This document shows positions 24,314-32,089 of a DNA stretch of 64,000 bases, piece by piece. How positions within the stretch are numbered: position 1 is the stretch's first letter; every line of letters begins with the position of its first letter. The DNA lies in NCBI RefSeq assembly GCF_031626495.1, contig NZ_JAMQOJ010000004.1, positions 124,001 through 188,000 of the forward strand. Direction: 5' to 3'. The DNA comes from Natrinema sp031626495. GTDB lineage: Archaea; Halobacteriota; Halobacteria; Halobacteriales; Natrialbaceae. Position numbers and translations under genes: made by a program. The notes under the pieces were generated by a model. That model saw only the letters and a list, made by a program, of their open reading frames with translations. It made no database searches and was not told where the DNA came from.

Positions 24314-25261
24314 ATGCCCGACGACGCCGCGAGCGCGAGCAGTCGGCTGTCCGTTACCCGCCGGGAGGCCCTCGCCGCGATCGGCGGTGCGGCCCTCGCG
24401 GCTCCCACCGGTACCGGCGCGACCGCCGTCGCCGGGGACCGCCCCGCTCCCGTTCTGGTTCGCGTCTACCCCGGAGCCGTCCCGCTTCAGGCTCGGCTGC
24501 GGTACGGCCCCGACGCGCTTCGCGGGGACTGGCCGCGTCCGTTCGGGGAGGCGCTGGCCGCCGTCGAGTCCGCCTTCGAGCAGGTCCTCGCCTACGCCCG
24601 CGAGCGCTCCCGGCTCGAGGACCTCGAGGTCCGGGTCGAGCGCGGCCCCGCGATCCGGTTTCCGCCATCGACGACGCCGCTGTCGGCCGATGCCGTAGTG
24701 CCCTCGCTCGAGGGCCTGCTCGACCGATTCCGCGACCGACTGCGAAAACGGGACGCGATCACCGACCGATCCTGTCACCTCCTGTTGCGCTGGTCGCCGC
24801 TCAACTACCGCGTCGGCTACGGCGGGACGGTGTCGCCGCACGCGCTGACCGGCGGTCCCGACGGCGGCGGCGACGCTCAGTCGGTCGCGAACGTCGGCGC
24901 GACCGAGGTCTGGGACTCGCCAGCGGTGACGCGAAACATCGCGATCCACGAGACGCTCCACACGTTTCTCTCGAGCGGCGTCGTCGCCGACATCGGTGAC
25001 GCGGTCTGCGATCACGAACTCGGGGAAGCCGTTCGGACGGCCCCGGACACCGTGCGCGTCTCGCCGATGGCGACCGCCTACGCCGGCCCGGATCGGATCG
25101 GCGGCGGCACGCGGTTCCACGGGACCGGCTGTTACGATCACGACCGGTTCTATCGCCACGGCGGCACCGACGGCGTCGAGCACTGGACCTACACGACGGA
25201 ACTCAGCGAGGCGACGCTCGAGGGCGTGACGCGGTATCTCGAGCGGCGGTTCGAGGGCTGA
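24314..25261 (+). CDS. Tat-exported zincin-like protein
   Basis: A 315-residue protein with a Tat signal (TRREALAAIGGAALAA, residues 15-30). The mature part has HETLH at 212-216, an HExxH zinc-binding motif at the end of a helix-like segment, and nearby H234 as a possible third ligand. This suggests an extracellular metalloprotease or peptidase. No family closer than the generic zincin pattern is recognisable, and the rest of the sequence is haloarchaeal in character. It is not part of an evident operon. Confidence 0.6.
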   Translation: MPDDAASASSRLSVTRREALAAIGGAALAAPTGTGATAVAGDRPAPVLVRVYPGAVPLQARLRYGPDALRGDWPRPFGEALAAVESAFEQVLAYARERSRLEDLEVRVERGPAIRFPPSTTPLSADAVVPSLEGLLDRFRDRLRKRDAITDRSCHLLLRWSPLNYRVGYGGTVSPHALTGGPDGGGDAQSVANVGATEVWDSPAVTRNIAIHETLHTFLSSGVVADIGDAVCDHELGEAVRTAPDTVRVSPMATAYAGPDRIGGGTRFHGTGCYDHDRFYRHGGTDGVEHWTYTTELSEATLEGVTRYLERRFEG

Positions 25262-25374
25262 CGGCCGCTCGGCCACGCCTCGGCCGGCCGATCGTCTCCG
25301 AGGCCCTTCGCTACCGCGCTGCCGGCCGCTGTGGCCGGTATCGGCTGGCAGCGCCGGCCCCTGCAAGATGGACA

Positions 25375-25383
25375 AGATTTTAA
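25375..25383 (+). promoter_or_regulatory. TATA-like promoter of the L39e cluster
   Basis: ATTTTAAGC about 27-35 bp before the ATG at 25410, consistent with a leaderless ribosomal-protein transcript. Confidence 0.5.
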
Positions 25384-25409
25384 GCCAGCGTGGGCTACGT
25401 CCGGCCACT

Positions 25410-25562
25410 ATGGGTAAGAAATCGAAGGGCAAGAAGAAGCGACTTGCCAAACTCGAGAACCAGAACAGCCGCGTGCCGGCCTGGGTCATGATGAAGACCG
25501 ACATGGACGTCCAGCGAAACCCCAAGCGACGCAACTGGCGGCGCAACGACACTGACGAGTAA
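25410..25562 (+). CDS. rpl39e: Ribosomal protein L39e
   Basis: A 50-residue, very basic protein (MGKKSKGKKKRLAKLENQNS, then PAWVMMKT and NPKRRNWRRND), full length for L39e, which lines the archaeal/eukaryotic peptide exit tunnel. It starts at the ATG 25410; the longer frame upstream overlaps the promoter. First gene of the cluster L39e-L31e-aIF6, spaced by two to five bases. Confidence 0.97.
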   Translation: MGKKSKGKKKRLAKLENQNSRVPAWVMMKTDMDVQRNPKRRNWRRNDTDE

Positions 25563-25564
25563 GC

Positions 25565-25843
25565 ATGAGTGCCAGTGATTTCGAGGAACGCGTCGTCACC
25601 GTTCCCCTGCGAGACGTCAAGAAGGGCGCGAACCACGAGGCCGCCGACTACGCGATGCGACTCATCCGCGAGCACCTCGCGAAACACTTCGCGGTCGACG
25701 AGGACGCCATCCGACTGGACCCCTCGATCAACGAGGAAGTCTGGTCGAACGGGCGCTCCAACCCGCCGCGAAAGCTGCGCGTCCGCGCGGCTCGCTTCGA
25801 CGAAGAGGGAGAAGCCGTCGTCGAAGCCGAGGTCGCCGACTAA
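25565..25843 (+). CDS. rpl31e: Ribosomal protein L31e
   Basis: A 92-residue large-subunit protein with typical L31e segments: ERVVTVPLRDV-like start, AMRLIREHLAKHF, SINEEVWSNGRSNPPRKLRVRA. It follows L39e with a 2-bp gap and is followed by aIF6 after 2 bp. The C-terminus is acidic, as usual in halophiles. Confidence 0.96.
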   Translation: MSASDFEERVVTVPLRDVKKGANHEAADYAMRLIREHLAKHFAVDEDAIRLDPSINEEVWSNGRSNPPRKLRVRAARFDEEGEAVVEAEVAD

Positions 25844-25845
25844 AC

Positions 25846-26511
25846 TTGCAACGCCTCGCCTTCGCCGGGTCGGCCTACGTCGGCGTCTTCGCCCGTGCGA
25901 CCGACTCGTGCGTACTCGTTCGCCCCGACATCGACGACGACGTCGTCGCCGATCTGACCGACGAACTCGAGGTGCCCGCCATCCGGACGACCGTCGGCGG
26001 CTCCTCGACGGTCGGCGCGCTAGCCACGGGTAACGAGAACGGCCTGCTCGTCAGCGCTCGCGTCCTCGAGTACGAACGCGAGACGCTCGAGGAGGAAGTC
26101 GACGTTCCCGTCGCCGAACTGCCGGGCAACATCAACGCCGCCGGCAACGTCGTCCTCGCGAACGACTACGGGGCCTACGTCCACCCGGACCTGCCCCGCG
26201 AGGCGATTCAGATCGTCGAAGACACGCTCGAGGTACCCGTCGAACGCGGTGATCTCGCGGGCGTCCGGACCGTCGGTACCGCCGCCGTCGCGAACAACAC
26301 CGGCGTCCTCTGCCATCCGAAGGCGACCGACGAGGAGCTCGACGCCCTCGAGGCGGCGCTGGACGTCCGGGCCGACGTCGGCACGGTCAACTACGGCGCG
26401 CCGCTGGTCGGCTCCGGGCTCATCGCGAACGAGGCCGGCTACGTCGTCGGTGAGGACACCACCGGCCCCGAACTGGGACGGATCGAGGACGCGCTGGGTT
26501 ATCTCGACTGA
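25846..26511 (+). CDS. tif6: Translation initiation factor aIF6
   Basis: A 221-residue pentein-fold protein with repeated segments (SAYVGVFARAT, LPGNINAAGNVVLANDYGAYVHPDL, VANNTGVLCHPKATDEE, GSGLIANEAGYVVGEDTTGPELGRI). It prevents premature subunit joining by binding the 50S subunit. Start is a TTG at 25846, directly after L31e; no ATG nearby would keep the N-terminal strand. Confidence 0.95.
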   Translation: MQRLAFAGSAYVGVFARATDSCVLVRPDIDDDVVADLTDELEVPAIRTTVGGSSTVGALATGNENGLLVSARVLEYERETLEEEVDVPVAELPGNINAAGNVVLANDYGAYVHPDLPREAIQIVEDTLEVPVERGDLAGVRTVGTAAVANNTGVLCHPKATDEELDALEAALDVRADVGTVNYGAPLVGSGLIANEAGYVVGEDTTGPELGRIEDALGYLD

Positions 26512-26576
26512 CGCGACGCGTCTCTACTCGCAACGGTCGATTCGACGCTCGAGTTCTCGACGCACCCAACCGGCGC

Positions 26577-26584
26577 GTATATTT
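26577..26584 (+). promoter_or_regulatory. TATA-like promoter of the small membrane gene at 26608
   Basis: CGTATATT-like sequence about 25-30 bp before the ATG at 26608. Confidence 0.45.
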
Positions 26585-26607
26585 ACTCTATAGCGAGTAC
26601 TCCCTAC

Positions 26608-26901
26608 ATGGTCTGGCAGGATTCGGTTTTCATGCTTGGAAGCGTGCTCACGGTCGTCTTTCTCGTTCCGGCCGTCCGGGACGCGAACGCGCGGATCCCG
26701 CTCGCGACGAGCCTGCCGAAAATGGCGCTCGGGGCCGTCTACGCGCTGACGTTCGCCTCCATGGGAATGCGGCTCGCGGCGGTCGGGCTGGTCGCGACCG
26801 GGGTCGCGTGGAGCCTGCTGGCGGTGTATCGCTCGCCGCCGGCAACCTCGTCGTCGCGTTCTCGCCGCTCCATTCTGCCGGCGCGGAACGGTCGGCGTTG
26901 A
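26608..26901 (+). CDS. Small conserved membrane protein
   Basis: A 97-residue protein with two to three hydrophobic segments (DSVFMLGSVLTVVFLVPAV, LALGAVYALTFASMGMRLAAVGLVATGVAW-like region) and a basic Ser/Arg-rich tail. The start is supported by a well-placed TATA. No function is recognised; it interrupts the otherwise classic L39e-L31e-aIF6-L18a-pfdA-ftsY order together with the ASCH gene. Confidence 0.6.
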   Translation: MVWQDSVFMLGSVLTVVFLVPAVRDANARIPLATSLPKMALGAVYALTFASMGMRLAAVGLVATGVAWSLLAVYRSPPATSSSRSRRSILPARNGRR

Positions 26902-26940
26902 CGCGTGCGACCGGTCGAAAACTCGGCTCTCGCTGCGTAC

Positions 26941-27252
26941 TTACCGTCGTTCGAACCGGTGTAACACGACCTCGCTGTCGTCGTCCCAGTCGAAGTTCTC
27001 GTGGGCGCGCTCGAGCAGGCGCTCGTAGGCCTCGAGGTCCGCCATTCCTTCGGCCTGTGCGTCCTCGTCGGTCAGATCGCCGAGCGTGCGCTCCCGGGTT
27101 TCGGTCACTTCGAACGTCGTTCCGTCGATCGCGAACGTGTCGCCTTCGTCGGCGTACTGATGGCCCCGGTGGATCTGCGTGATCTCGCCCTCGAGAACCT
27201 GCGTCTGCATTCGCTCGCTGGGCAACAGTTCGCCGGGATCGAGTTCGCTCAT
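26941..27252 (-). CDS. ASCH-domain protein
   Basis: A 103-residue protein whose middle part (EITQIHRGHQYADEGDTFAIDGTTFEVTETRERTLGDLT) fits the ASCH fold, an RNA-binding beta-barrel related to PUA domains and found near translation genes. It is encoded opposite to the surrounding ribosomal cluster. Likely binds RNA or a modified nucleoside; exact role unknown. Confidence 0.7.
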   Translation of the reverse strand: MSELDPGELLPSERMQTQVLEGEITQIHRGHQYADEGDTFAIDGTTFEVTETRERTLGDLTDEDAQAEGMADLEAYERLLERAHENFDWDDDSEVVLHRFERR

Positions 27253-27403
27253 GCTCGCGGCTTCGGCCCGATGGCGTAAAATCGTTGACCCTCCGCTCGT
27301 CGGCGGATCGGCTGGACCGGACCGTCTCTCCGGCCGTCGCGCGGGCTGCGAAGGCTGGGCCCGGAAGGGAAGATTCTTCCGACTGCCCGCCGGATGGAGA
27401 CGT

Positions 27404-27580
27404 ATGAGTCAATTCACGGTCAGTGGTCGGTTCAAGAGCCGCGACGGCTTCGCGCCGTTCGAGACGACCATCGACGCCGAAAACGAGAACGTCGCCCGCG
27501 AACACGCCTACTCCCAGCTCGGGAGCCAGCACGGGCTCAAACGCACCGAGATCGAACTCGAGGAGGTATCCGCACAATGA
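27404..27580 (+). CDS. rplX: Ribosomal protein L18Ae (LX)
   Basis: A 58-residue protein beginning MSQFTVSGRFKSRDGFAPFE and continuing with AREHAYSQLGSQHGLKRTEIE, matching archaeal L18a/LX. Its stop overlaps the start of prefoldin alpha (ATGA at 27577), a conserved archaeal coupling. Start at the ATG 27404; the longer frame upstream is not conserved in character. Confidence 0.94.
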   Translation: MSQFTVSGRFKSRDGFAPFETTIDAENENVAREHAYSQLGSQHGLKRTEIELEEVSAQ

Positions 27581-28035
27581 GTCAACAGCAGCTCCAGCAG
27601 CTCTCGCAGGAACTCCAGGAGATCGAGGAACAGATCGAGGCCCTCCAGACCAACGTCGAGGCCATCCAGCAGGAGAAGACCGAAGTCGACGAGGCCATCG
27701 AGGCCCTCGAAACGCTCGAGACCGGCTCGACCGTCCAGATGCCGCTGGGCGGTGGTGCCTACCTCCGAACGACCATCGAGAACATCGACGAAGTGATCGT
27801 CGACCTCGGTGCCGACTACGCCGCCGAGTTCGAGGAGGACGACGCCGTCGACGCCCTCGATAACAAGAAAGACCACCTCGACGAGCAGATCGAGGAGCTC
27901 AACGAAGAGATCGCCGAACTCGAGACCGAGAGCAGCGAACTCGAGCAGCAGGCCCAGCAGCTCCAGCAGCAGGCGATGCAACAGCAGATGCAGCAGATGG
28001 GACAGGGTCAGGGCCCGCAGGGCCCCGACGAGTAA
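27577..28035 (+). CDS. pfdA: Prefoldin alpha subunit
   Basis: A 152-residue coiled-coil protein: an N-terminal helix (about 1-50), a beta-hairpin region with MPLGGGAYLRTTI, and a C-terminal helix (about 95-140) ending in a Gln/Met/Gly-rich tail. With prefoldin beta it forms a hexamer that passes unfolded proteins to the thermosome. Translationally coupled to L18a; ftsY follows 25 bp later. Confidence 0.94.
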   Translation: MSQQQLQQLSQELQEIEEQIEALQTNVEAIQQEKTEVDEAIEALETLETGSTVQMPLGGGAYLRTTIENIDEVIVDLGADYAAEFEEDDAVDALDNKKDHLDEQIEELNEEIAELETESSELEQQAQQLQQQAMQQQMQQMGQGQGPQGPDE

Positions 28036-28060
28036 CGCGTCGGTCCCCACTCGATAACCC

Positions 28061-29395
28061 ATGTTCGATAACCTGAAGGACAAGCTCGGAAGCTTCCGCA
28101 AAGACGCCGAAGAGGCCGCCGAAGAGAACGTCGAGGAAGTCGACGAGGACGAACTCGAGGAGTCCGCCGAACCCGAAGCGGAGCAGCCCGAAGCGGAAGC
28201 GGCCGATACCACCCCCGAACCGGCCGACGACGAGGTCGCCGAGACCGTGGCCGCATCGACGGCCGATCCGAACGCCGAACTCGAGTCGGAACCGAGAGCG
28301 GCGGCCGACGCCGCCACGCAAGCGGCCGAGTCGACGGGTCAGGAGCCGGCGAGCGACGCCGTTCCCGACTTCGGCGAGGAGCCCACCGAACCCGAGACGG
28401 AAGTAGACGAGGCGTCCGTCGACGAACCCGACGAAACGGACGGATCCGCCGAACCGGATGAACCCGACGAGTCCGACGAACTCGAGGACGCCGACGAAAG
28501 CGGCGGGACCGGGTTCGGTGCCAAGGCCAAATCCCTCGTCAAGGGGAAGTTCGTCATCGAGGAAGAGGACCTCGAGGGTCCCCTGCACGAACTCGAGATG
28601 GCGCTGCTCTCGAGCGACGTCGAGATGGGCGTCACCGAGGAGATCCTCGATAACATCCGAGACGAACTGATCGGCGAGACGCGGACCTTTACCACCTCGA
28701 CTGGCGAGGTCGTCGAGGAGGCCCTGCGCGATGCGATCTACGACGTGATCAGCGTCGGGCAGTTCGACTTCGACGAGCGGATCGCCATCGAAGACAAACC
28801 CGTCACCATCATCTTCACCGGCGTCAACGGCGTCGGAAAGACGACGTCGATCGCCAAGCTGAGCCGCTACTTCGAGGAGCGGGGGTACTCGACGGTGATG
28901 GCCAACGGCGACACCTACCGCGCCGGCGCGAACGAGCAGATCCAGGAACACGCCGACGCCCTCGGTACGAAGTGTATCAGTCACCAGCAGGGCGGCGATC
29001 CCGCGGCGGTGCTGTACGACGCCGTCGAATACGCGGAGGCGAACGACGTCGATATCGTGCTCGGCGACACCGCGGGTCGGCTCCACACCGACGAGGGCCT
29101 GATGGACCAGCTCGAAAAGATCGACCGCGTCGTCGGTCCCGACATGACGCTGTTCGTCGACGAAGCGGTCGCCGGTCAGGACGCGGTCAACCGTGCCCGC
29201 GAGTTCGACGAGGCCGCCGAGATCGACGGGGCGATTCTGACGAAAGCCGACGCCGACTCCAACGGCGGTGCGGCGATCTCGGTCGCCCACGTCACCGGGA
29301 AGCCGATCCTCTTCCTCGGCGTCGGACAGGGCTACGACGACCTCGAGCGGTTCGATCCCGACGAGATGGTCGATCGGCTACTGGCCGAGGACTAA
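28061..29395 (+). CDS. ftsY: Signal recognition particle receptor FtsY
   Basis: A 444-residue SRP GTPase. Residues 1 to about 150 form a very acidic A region (many Glu/Asp/Ala/Pro), then the N domain, then the G domain with G1 TGVNGVGKTTS (about 250), DTAGR (about 336) and TKADADSNGG (about 393), ending GQGYDDLERFDPDEMVDRLL. It docks SRP54-ribosome complexes at the membrane; SRP54 is encoded at 47441. End of the L18a-pfdA-ftsY operon. Confidence 0.97.
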   Translation: MFDNLKDKLGSFRKDAEEAAEENVEEVDEDELEESAEPEAEQPEAEAADTTPEPADDEVAETVAASTADPNAELESEPRAAADAATQAAESTGQEPASDAVPDFGEEPTEPETEVDEASVDEPDETDGSAEPDEPDESDELEDADESGGTGFGAKAKSLVKGKFVIEEEDLEGPLHELEMALLSSDVEMGVTEEILDNIRDELIGETRTFTTSTGEVVEEALRDAIYDVISVGQFDFDERIAIEDKPVTIIFTGVNGVGKTTSIAKLSRYFEERGYSTVMANGDTYRAGANEQIQEHADALGTKCISHQQGGDPAAVLYDAVEYAEANDVDIVLGDTAGRLHTDEGLMDQLEKIDRVVGPDMTLFVDEAVAGQDAVNRAREFDEAAEIDGAILTKADADSNGGAAISVAHVTGKPILFLGVGQGYDDLERFDPDEMVDRLLAED

Positions 29396-29464
29396 CTCGG
29401 TCATCGTCTCGGCAGCTGTCAATCGTTTCAGAAGACACTTATTATATGGCTGAGATGTTCGGGT

Positions 29465-30097
29465 ATGGACCGTCCCCGCTCTCGACGTGCCCTCCTCGCG
29501 TCGGCCGCGACGGCCGCGGCGCTCACGGCTGGCGGGTTCGAGTACGGCTCGAGCGAGGCGAACGCGCCGCCGCTCGAGTCGGGAACCGTCCCAGACGACT
29601 GGTACGACTGCAGTGCGGTCACGCGACCGGACCCTGATACGCCGGCCGAAGCGAACGCGCTCGAGCCGCGAGCGTATCCGTCGCCGCCGTCGACGCTGCC
29701 CGCCGACGAAACTGGTGGTTCGACGGACCGTGGGTCGACGTCGGAACCTGCGACGGGCGCAGGCGAGTACATTACTGACTTCGAGCGGACCTACCGACGG
29801 AACGCGTTCGTCGCCCGATACAGCGGTGTGACGCGGACGTTCGAGTTTCGGCTCGACGAGCGTCGGACCAAGCCGGTCGGCTCGGCGACGGACACGGCTG
29901 CCGTTCTCGTGGCGATCGTCTACGATCTGACGACGGGGACAAGCCAGTCACCGCCGAGCGACGAGTGGGACACCCGCGTCACGTACTATATCGACGAAAA
30001 CATTCTCCTCCGGGCCCAGTACGGAGGTATCGCCGAGAAAGCGACGTTCGATCCCGACCCACGACAGCAGGGCGAGCTCGTCGCCTGTTTCGAGTGA
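29465..30097 (+). CDS. Probable Tat-exported protein of unknown function
   Basis: A 210-residue protein with a Tat-like start (RSRRALLASAATAAALTAGG). The lipobox position has Gly rather than Cys, so secretion rather than lipid anchoring is suggested. The mature part is Pro/Thr/Ser-rich at first and then has a beta-rich segment (RTFEFRLDERRTKPV, TAAVLVAIVYDLTTG, TYYIDENILLRAQYGG). No family recognised. Follows ftsY by 69 bp. Confidence 0.6.
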   Translation: MDRPRSRRALLASAATAAALTAGGFEYGSSEANAPPLESGTVPDDWYDCSAVTRPDPDTPAEANALEPRAYPSPPSTLPADETGGSTDRGSTSEPATGAGEYITDFERTYRRNAFVARYSGVTRTFEFRLDERRTKPVGSATDTAAVLVAIVYDLTTGTSQSPPSDEWDTRVTYYIDENILLRAQYGGIAEKATFDPDPRQQGELVACFE

Positions 30098-30368
30098 CAG
30101 CAGTGCGCTCACACCTTGTCGGCTACTATTGCCGCTATCACCGACGGTTCGCTCGCGGGCACCGACCCCGAGCCGCTCATTTCGGGATCCTGTCGGGGTT
30201 TTCGGCCGCCCCGATCGGCGGCGACCGATCGATGAGGCAATATTTACTGGTGGAAACGACCCACGTCATGATTCGCCGAGTTGCGGGAGTGTATAGGGGC
30301 GGGGGAGAATTACCCGTTAAACGATGGTCCATCAGTATCTCGAAAGCGCAGATTCTTTTGACGGCGGT

Positions 30369-30387
30369 CGAACCACGAGGTGGTTCG
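30369..30387. promoter_or_regulatory. Palindrome across the start of the siroheme reductase gene
   Basis: Perfect 8-base arms CGAACCAC and GTGGTTCG around GAG; the right arm begins with the possible GTG start codon at 30380. It could be an operator or a translation-control hairpin. A TATA-like ATTCTTTTG lies about 20-25 bp before it. Confidence 0.5.
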
Positions 30388-32089
30388 CGTGAATACAGTC
30401 GAAGAACACAAACAGGAGAAACACCCGCTCGACGTCGTCGACGACGTCTACGACTACGCCGAGGACGAGCTCTCATTCGAGGAGATCGAGGAACGCGCCG
30501 GCGGCGGCGAGTGGGAGCGCCTGAAGTGGGCCGGCATGTACGCCCAGAAGCAGGAGGGCTACTTCATGATCCGGACCAAGGTGCCCGGCGGCTACCTGAC
30601 GCCGGAGCAGGCCGAAGTGATCGGCGAGGTCACCGACGACCTCGCGGTCGCCCCCGAGGAGTACGGCGGCGAGGAACAGAACGAACTCTGGGGCGACGCC
30701 TACCTCGACATCACGACCCGACAGGACATCCAGAAACACTGGATCCGCGTCGAGGACGTCCCCGAGATGTGGGACCGTTACGACGAGGTCGGCCTGACGA
30801 CGGTTCAGGGCTGCGGTGACTCCGCTCGAAACATACTTGGCTGCCCCGCGGCCGGTCTCGACGACCACGAGTGCTTCAACGCACAGCCGGTCATCGATGC
30901 TGTCAACGAGTTCTTCACGGAGAACCGCGAGTACGCCAACCTCCCGCGAAAATTCAAGATGACGATCACCGGCTGCGCCCACGACTGCGCGCAGTCCCAG
31001 ATCAACGACGTCGGTCTCGTCCCGGCGAAAAAGGAGATCGACGGCGAGCACCTCTACGGCTTCCACGCCCGCGTCGGCGGCGGCCTCTCCGACGGACCGC
31101 GGATGGGCTCCGAACTCGACGTCTTTATCAAACCCGAGGACGCCGTCGAGTTCTGCCGCGCCGTCGCCCAGACGTTCAAGGAGATCGGCGACCGCAACAA
31201 TCGCGGCGTCTGCCGCATGCGCTACCTCGTCGAACAGCTCGGCCCGGAGAAGTTCGAGGAGGCGATCCGCGACCGCTGTACGGTCGACCTGCCCACCGGC
31301 GGACAGAATCTGACCGTCGGCTACCAGGGCGACCACGTCGGCGTCCGCGACCAGAAGCAGGACGGACTGAAGTACGTCGGCTTCAACGTCATCGCTGGCC
31401 GCATGGGCGGCGACGAGTTCGCCGAAGCCGCCCGCGCCGCCGAGAAGTACGGCACCGAGGACGCCTCCGTCCGCCTGGCGACCGACCAGAACTTCCTCAT
31501 CACCCACATCCCCGAGGAGAACGTCGACGACCTCCTCGCGGAACCGTTCGCCCAGGAGTACAGCCCCGATCCGGGTCCGTTCTCGCGGGGGGCGGTCGGC
31601 TGTACCGGCAGCGAGTTCTGTAACTACGCCATCATCGAGACGAAAAAACGCACCAAGCGCTGGGCCCGCGAGCTCGACGACCGCATCGACGTCCCCGACG
31701 ACATCGAGGCCATCCGGATGCACATGTCCGGCTGCTCGGCCTCCTGTGCCCAGCCCCAGATCGCCGACATCGGCTTCCGCGGCGAGACCGTCAAGCTCGA
31801 GGGCGAAGACAGCCCCAACGAGGAAGGCGACAACCTCGTCGAAGGGATGGACTTCGGCCTCGGCGGCTCGCTCGGTGCCGACAACGAGTTCCTAGACTGG
31901 ATCCAGAACGCGGTGCCCGCCGACTCCGTGATCCCGGCGCTCGAGCAGTTGTTCGACGCCTACTCCGAGCATCGTAACGACGGCGAGAAGTTCTACCAGT
32001 GGTGTCGCCGCGTCGACAACGAGCGGCTCCGGACGATCATGCAAGGGGCCGACGCGCCGGTCGCACGGGGTGTTGCTCATGGGGACTGA
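30380..32089 (+). CDS. nirA: Siroheme nitrite/sulfite reductase (NirA-like)
   Basis: A 569-residue siroheme/[4Fe-4S] reductase made of two pseudo-repeats. The cluster-siroheme motif is C408-x5-C414 (GCTGSEFC) with C452-x3-C456 (SGCSASCAQ). Unusually, the N-terminal half also carries C145, C155, C199 and C203 in equivalent segments (GCGDSARNILGC, TGCAHDC). It reduces nitrite to ammonia or sulfite to sulfide by six electrons in the cytoplasm. GTG at 30380 or GTG at 30389 are both possible starts. Its last 11 bases overlap the F420-type flavoprotein gene, the likely electron donor. Confidence 0.9.
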   Translation: MVRVNTVEEHKQEKHPLDVVDDVYDYAEDELSFEEIEERAGGGEWERLKWAGMYAQKQEGYFMIRTKVPGGYLTPEQAEVIGEVTDDLAVAPEEYGGEEQNELWGDAYLDITTRQDIQKHWIRVEDVPEMWDRYDEVGLTTVQGCGDSARNILGCPAAGLDDHECFNAQPVIDAVNEFFTENREYANLPRKFKMTITGCAHDCAQSQINDVGLVPAKKEIDGEHLYGFHARVGGGLSDGPRMGSELDVFIKPEDAVEFCRAVAQTFKEIGDRNNRGVCRMRYLVEQLGPEKFEEAIRDRCTVDLPTGGQNLTVGYQGDHVGVRDQKQDGLKYVGFNVIAGRMGGDEFAEAARAAEKYGTEDASVRLATDQNFLITHIPEENVDDLLAEPFAQEYSPDPGPFSRGAVGCTGSEFCNYAIIETKKRTKRWARELDDRIDVPDDIEAIRMHMSGCSASCAQPQIADIGFRGETVKLEGEDSPNEEGDNLVEGMDFGLGGSLGADNEFLDWIQNAVPADSVIPALEQLFDAYSEHRNDGEKFYQWCRRVDNERLRTIMQGADAPVARGVAHGD

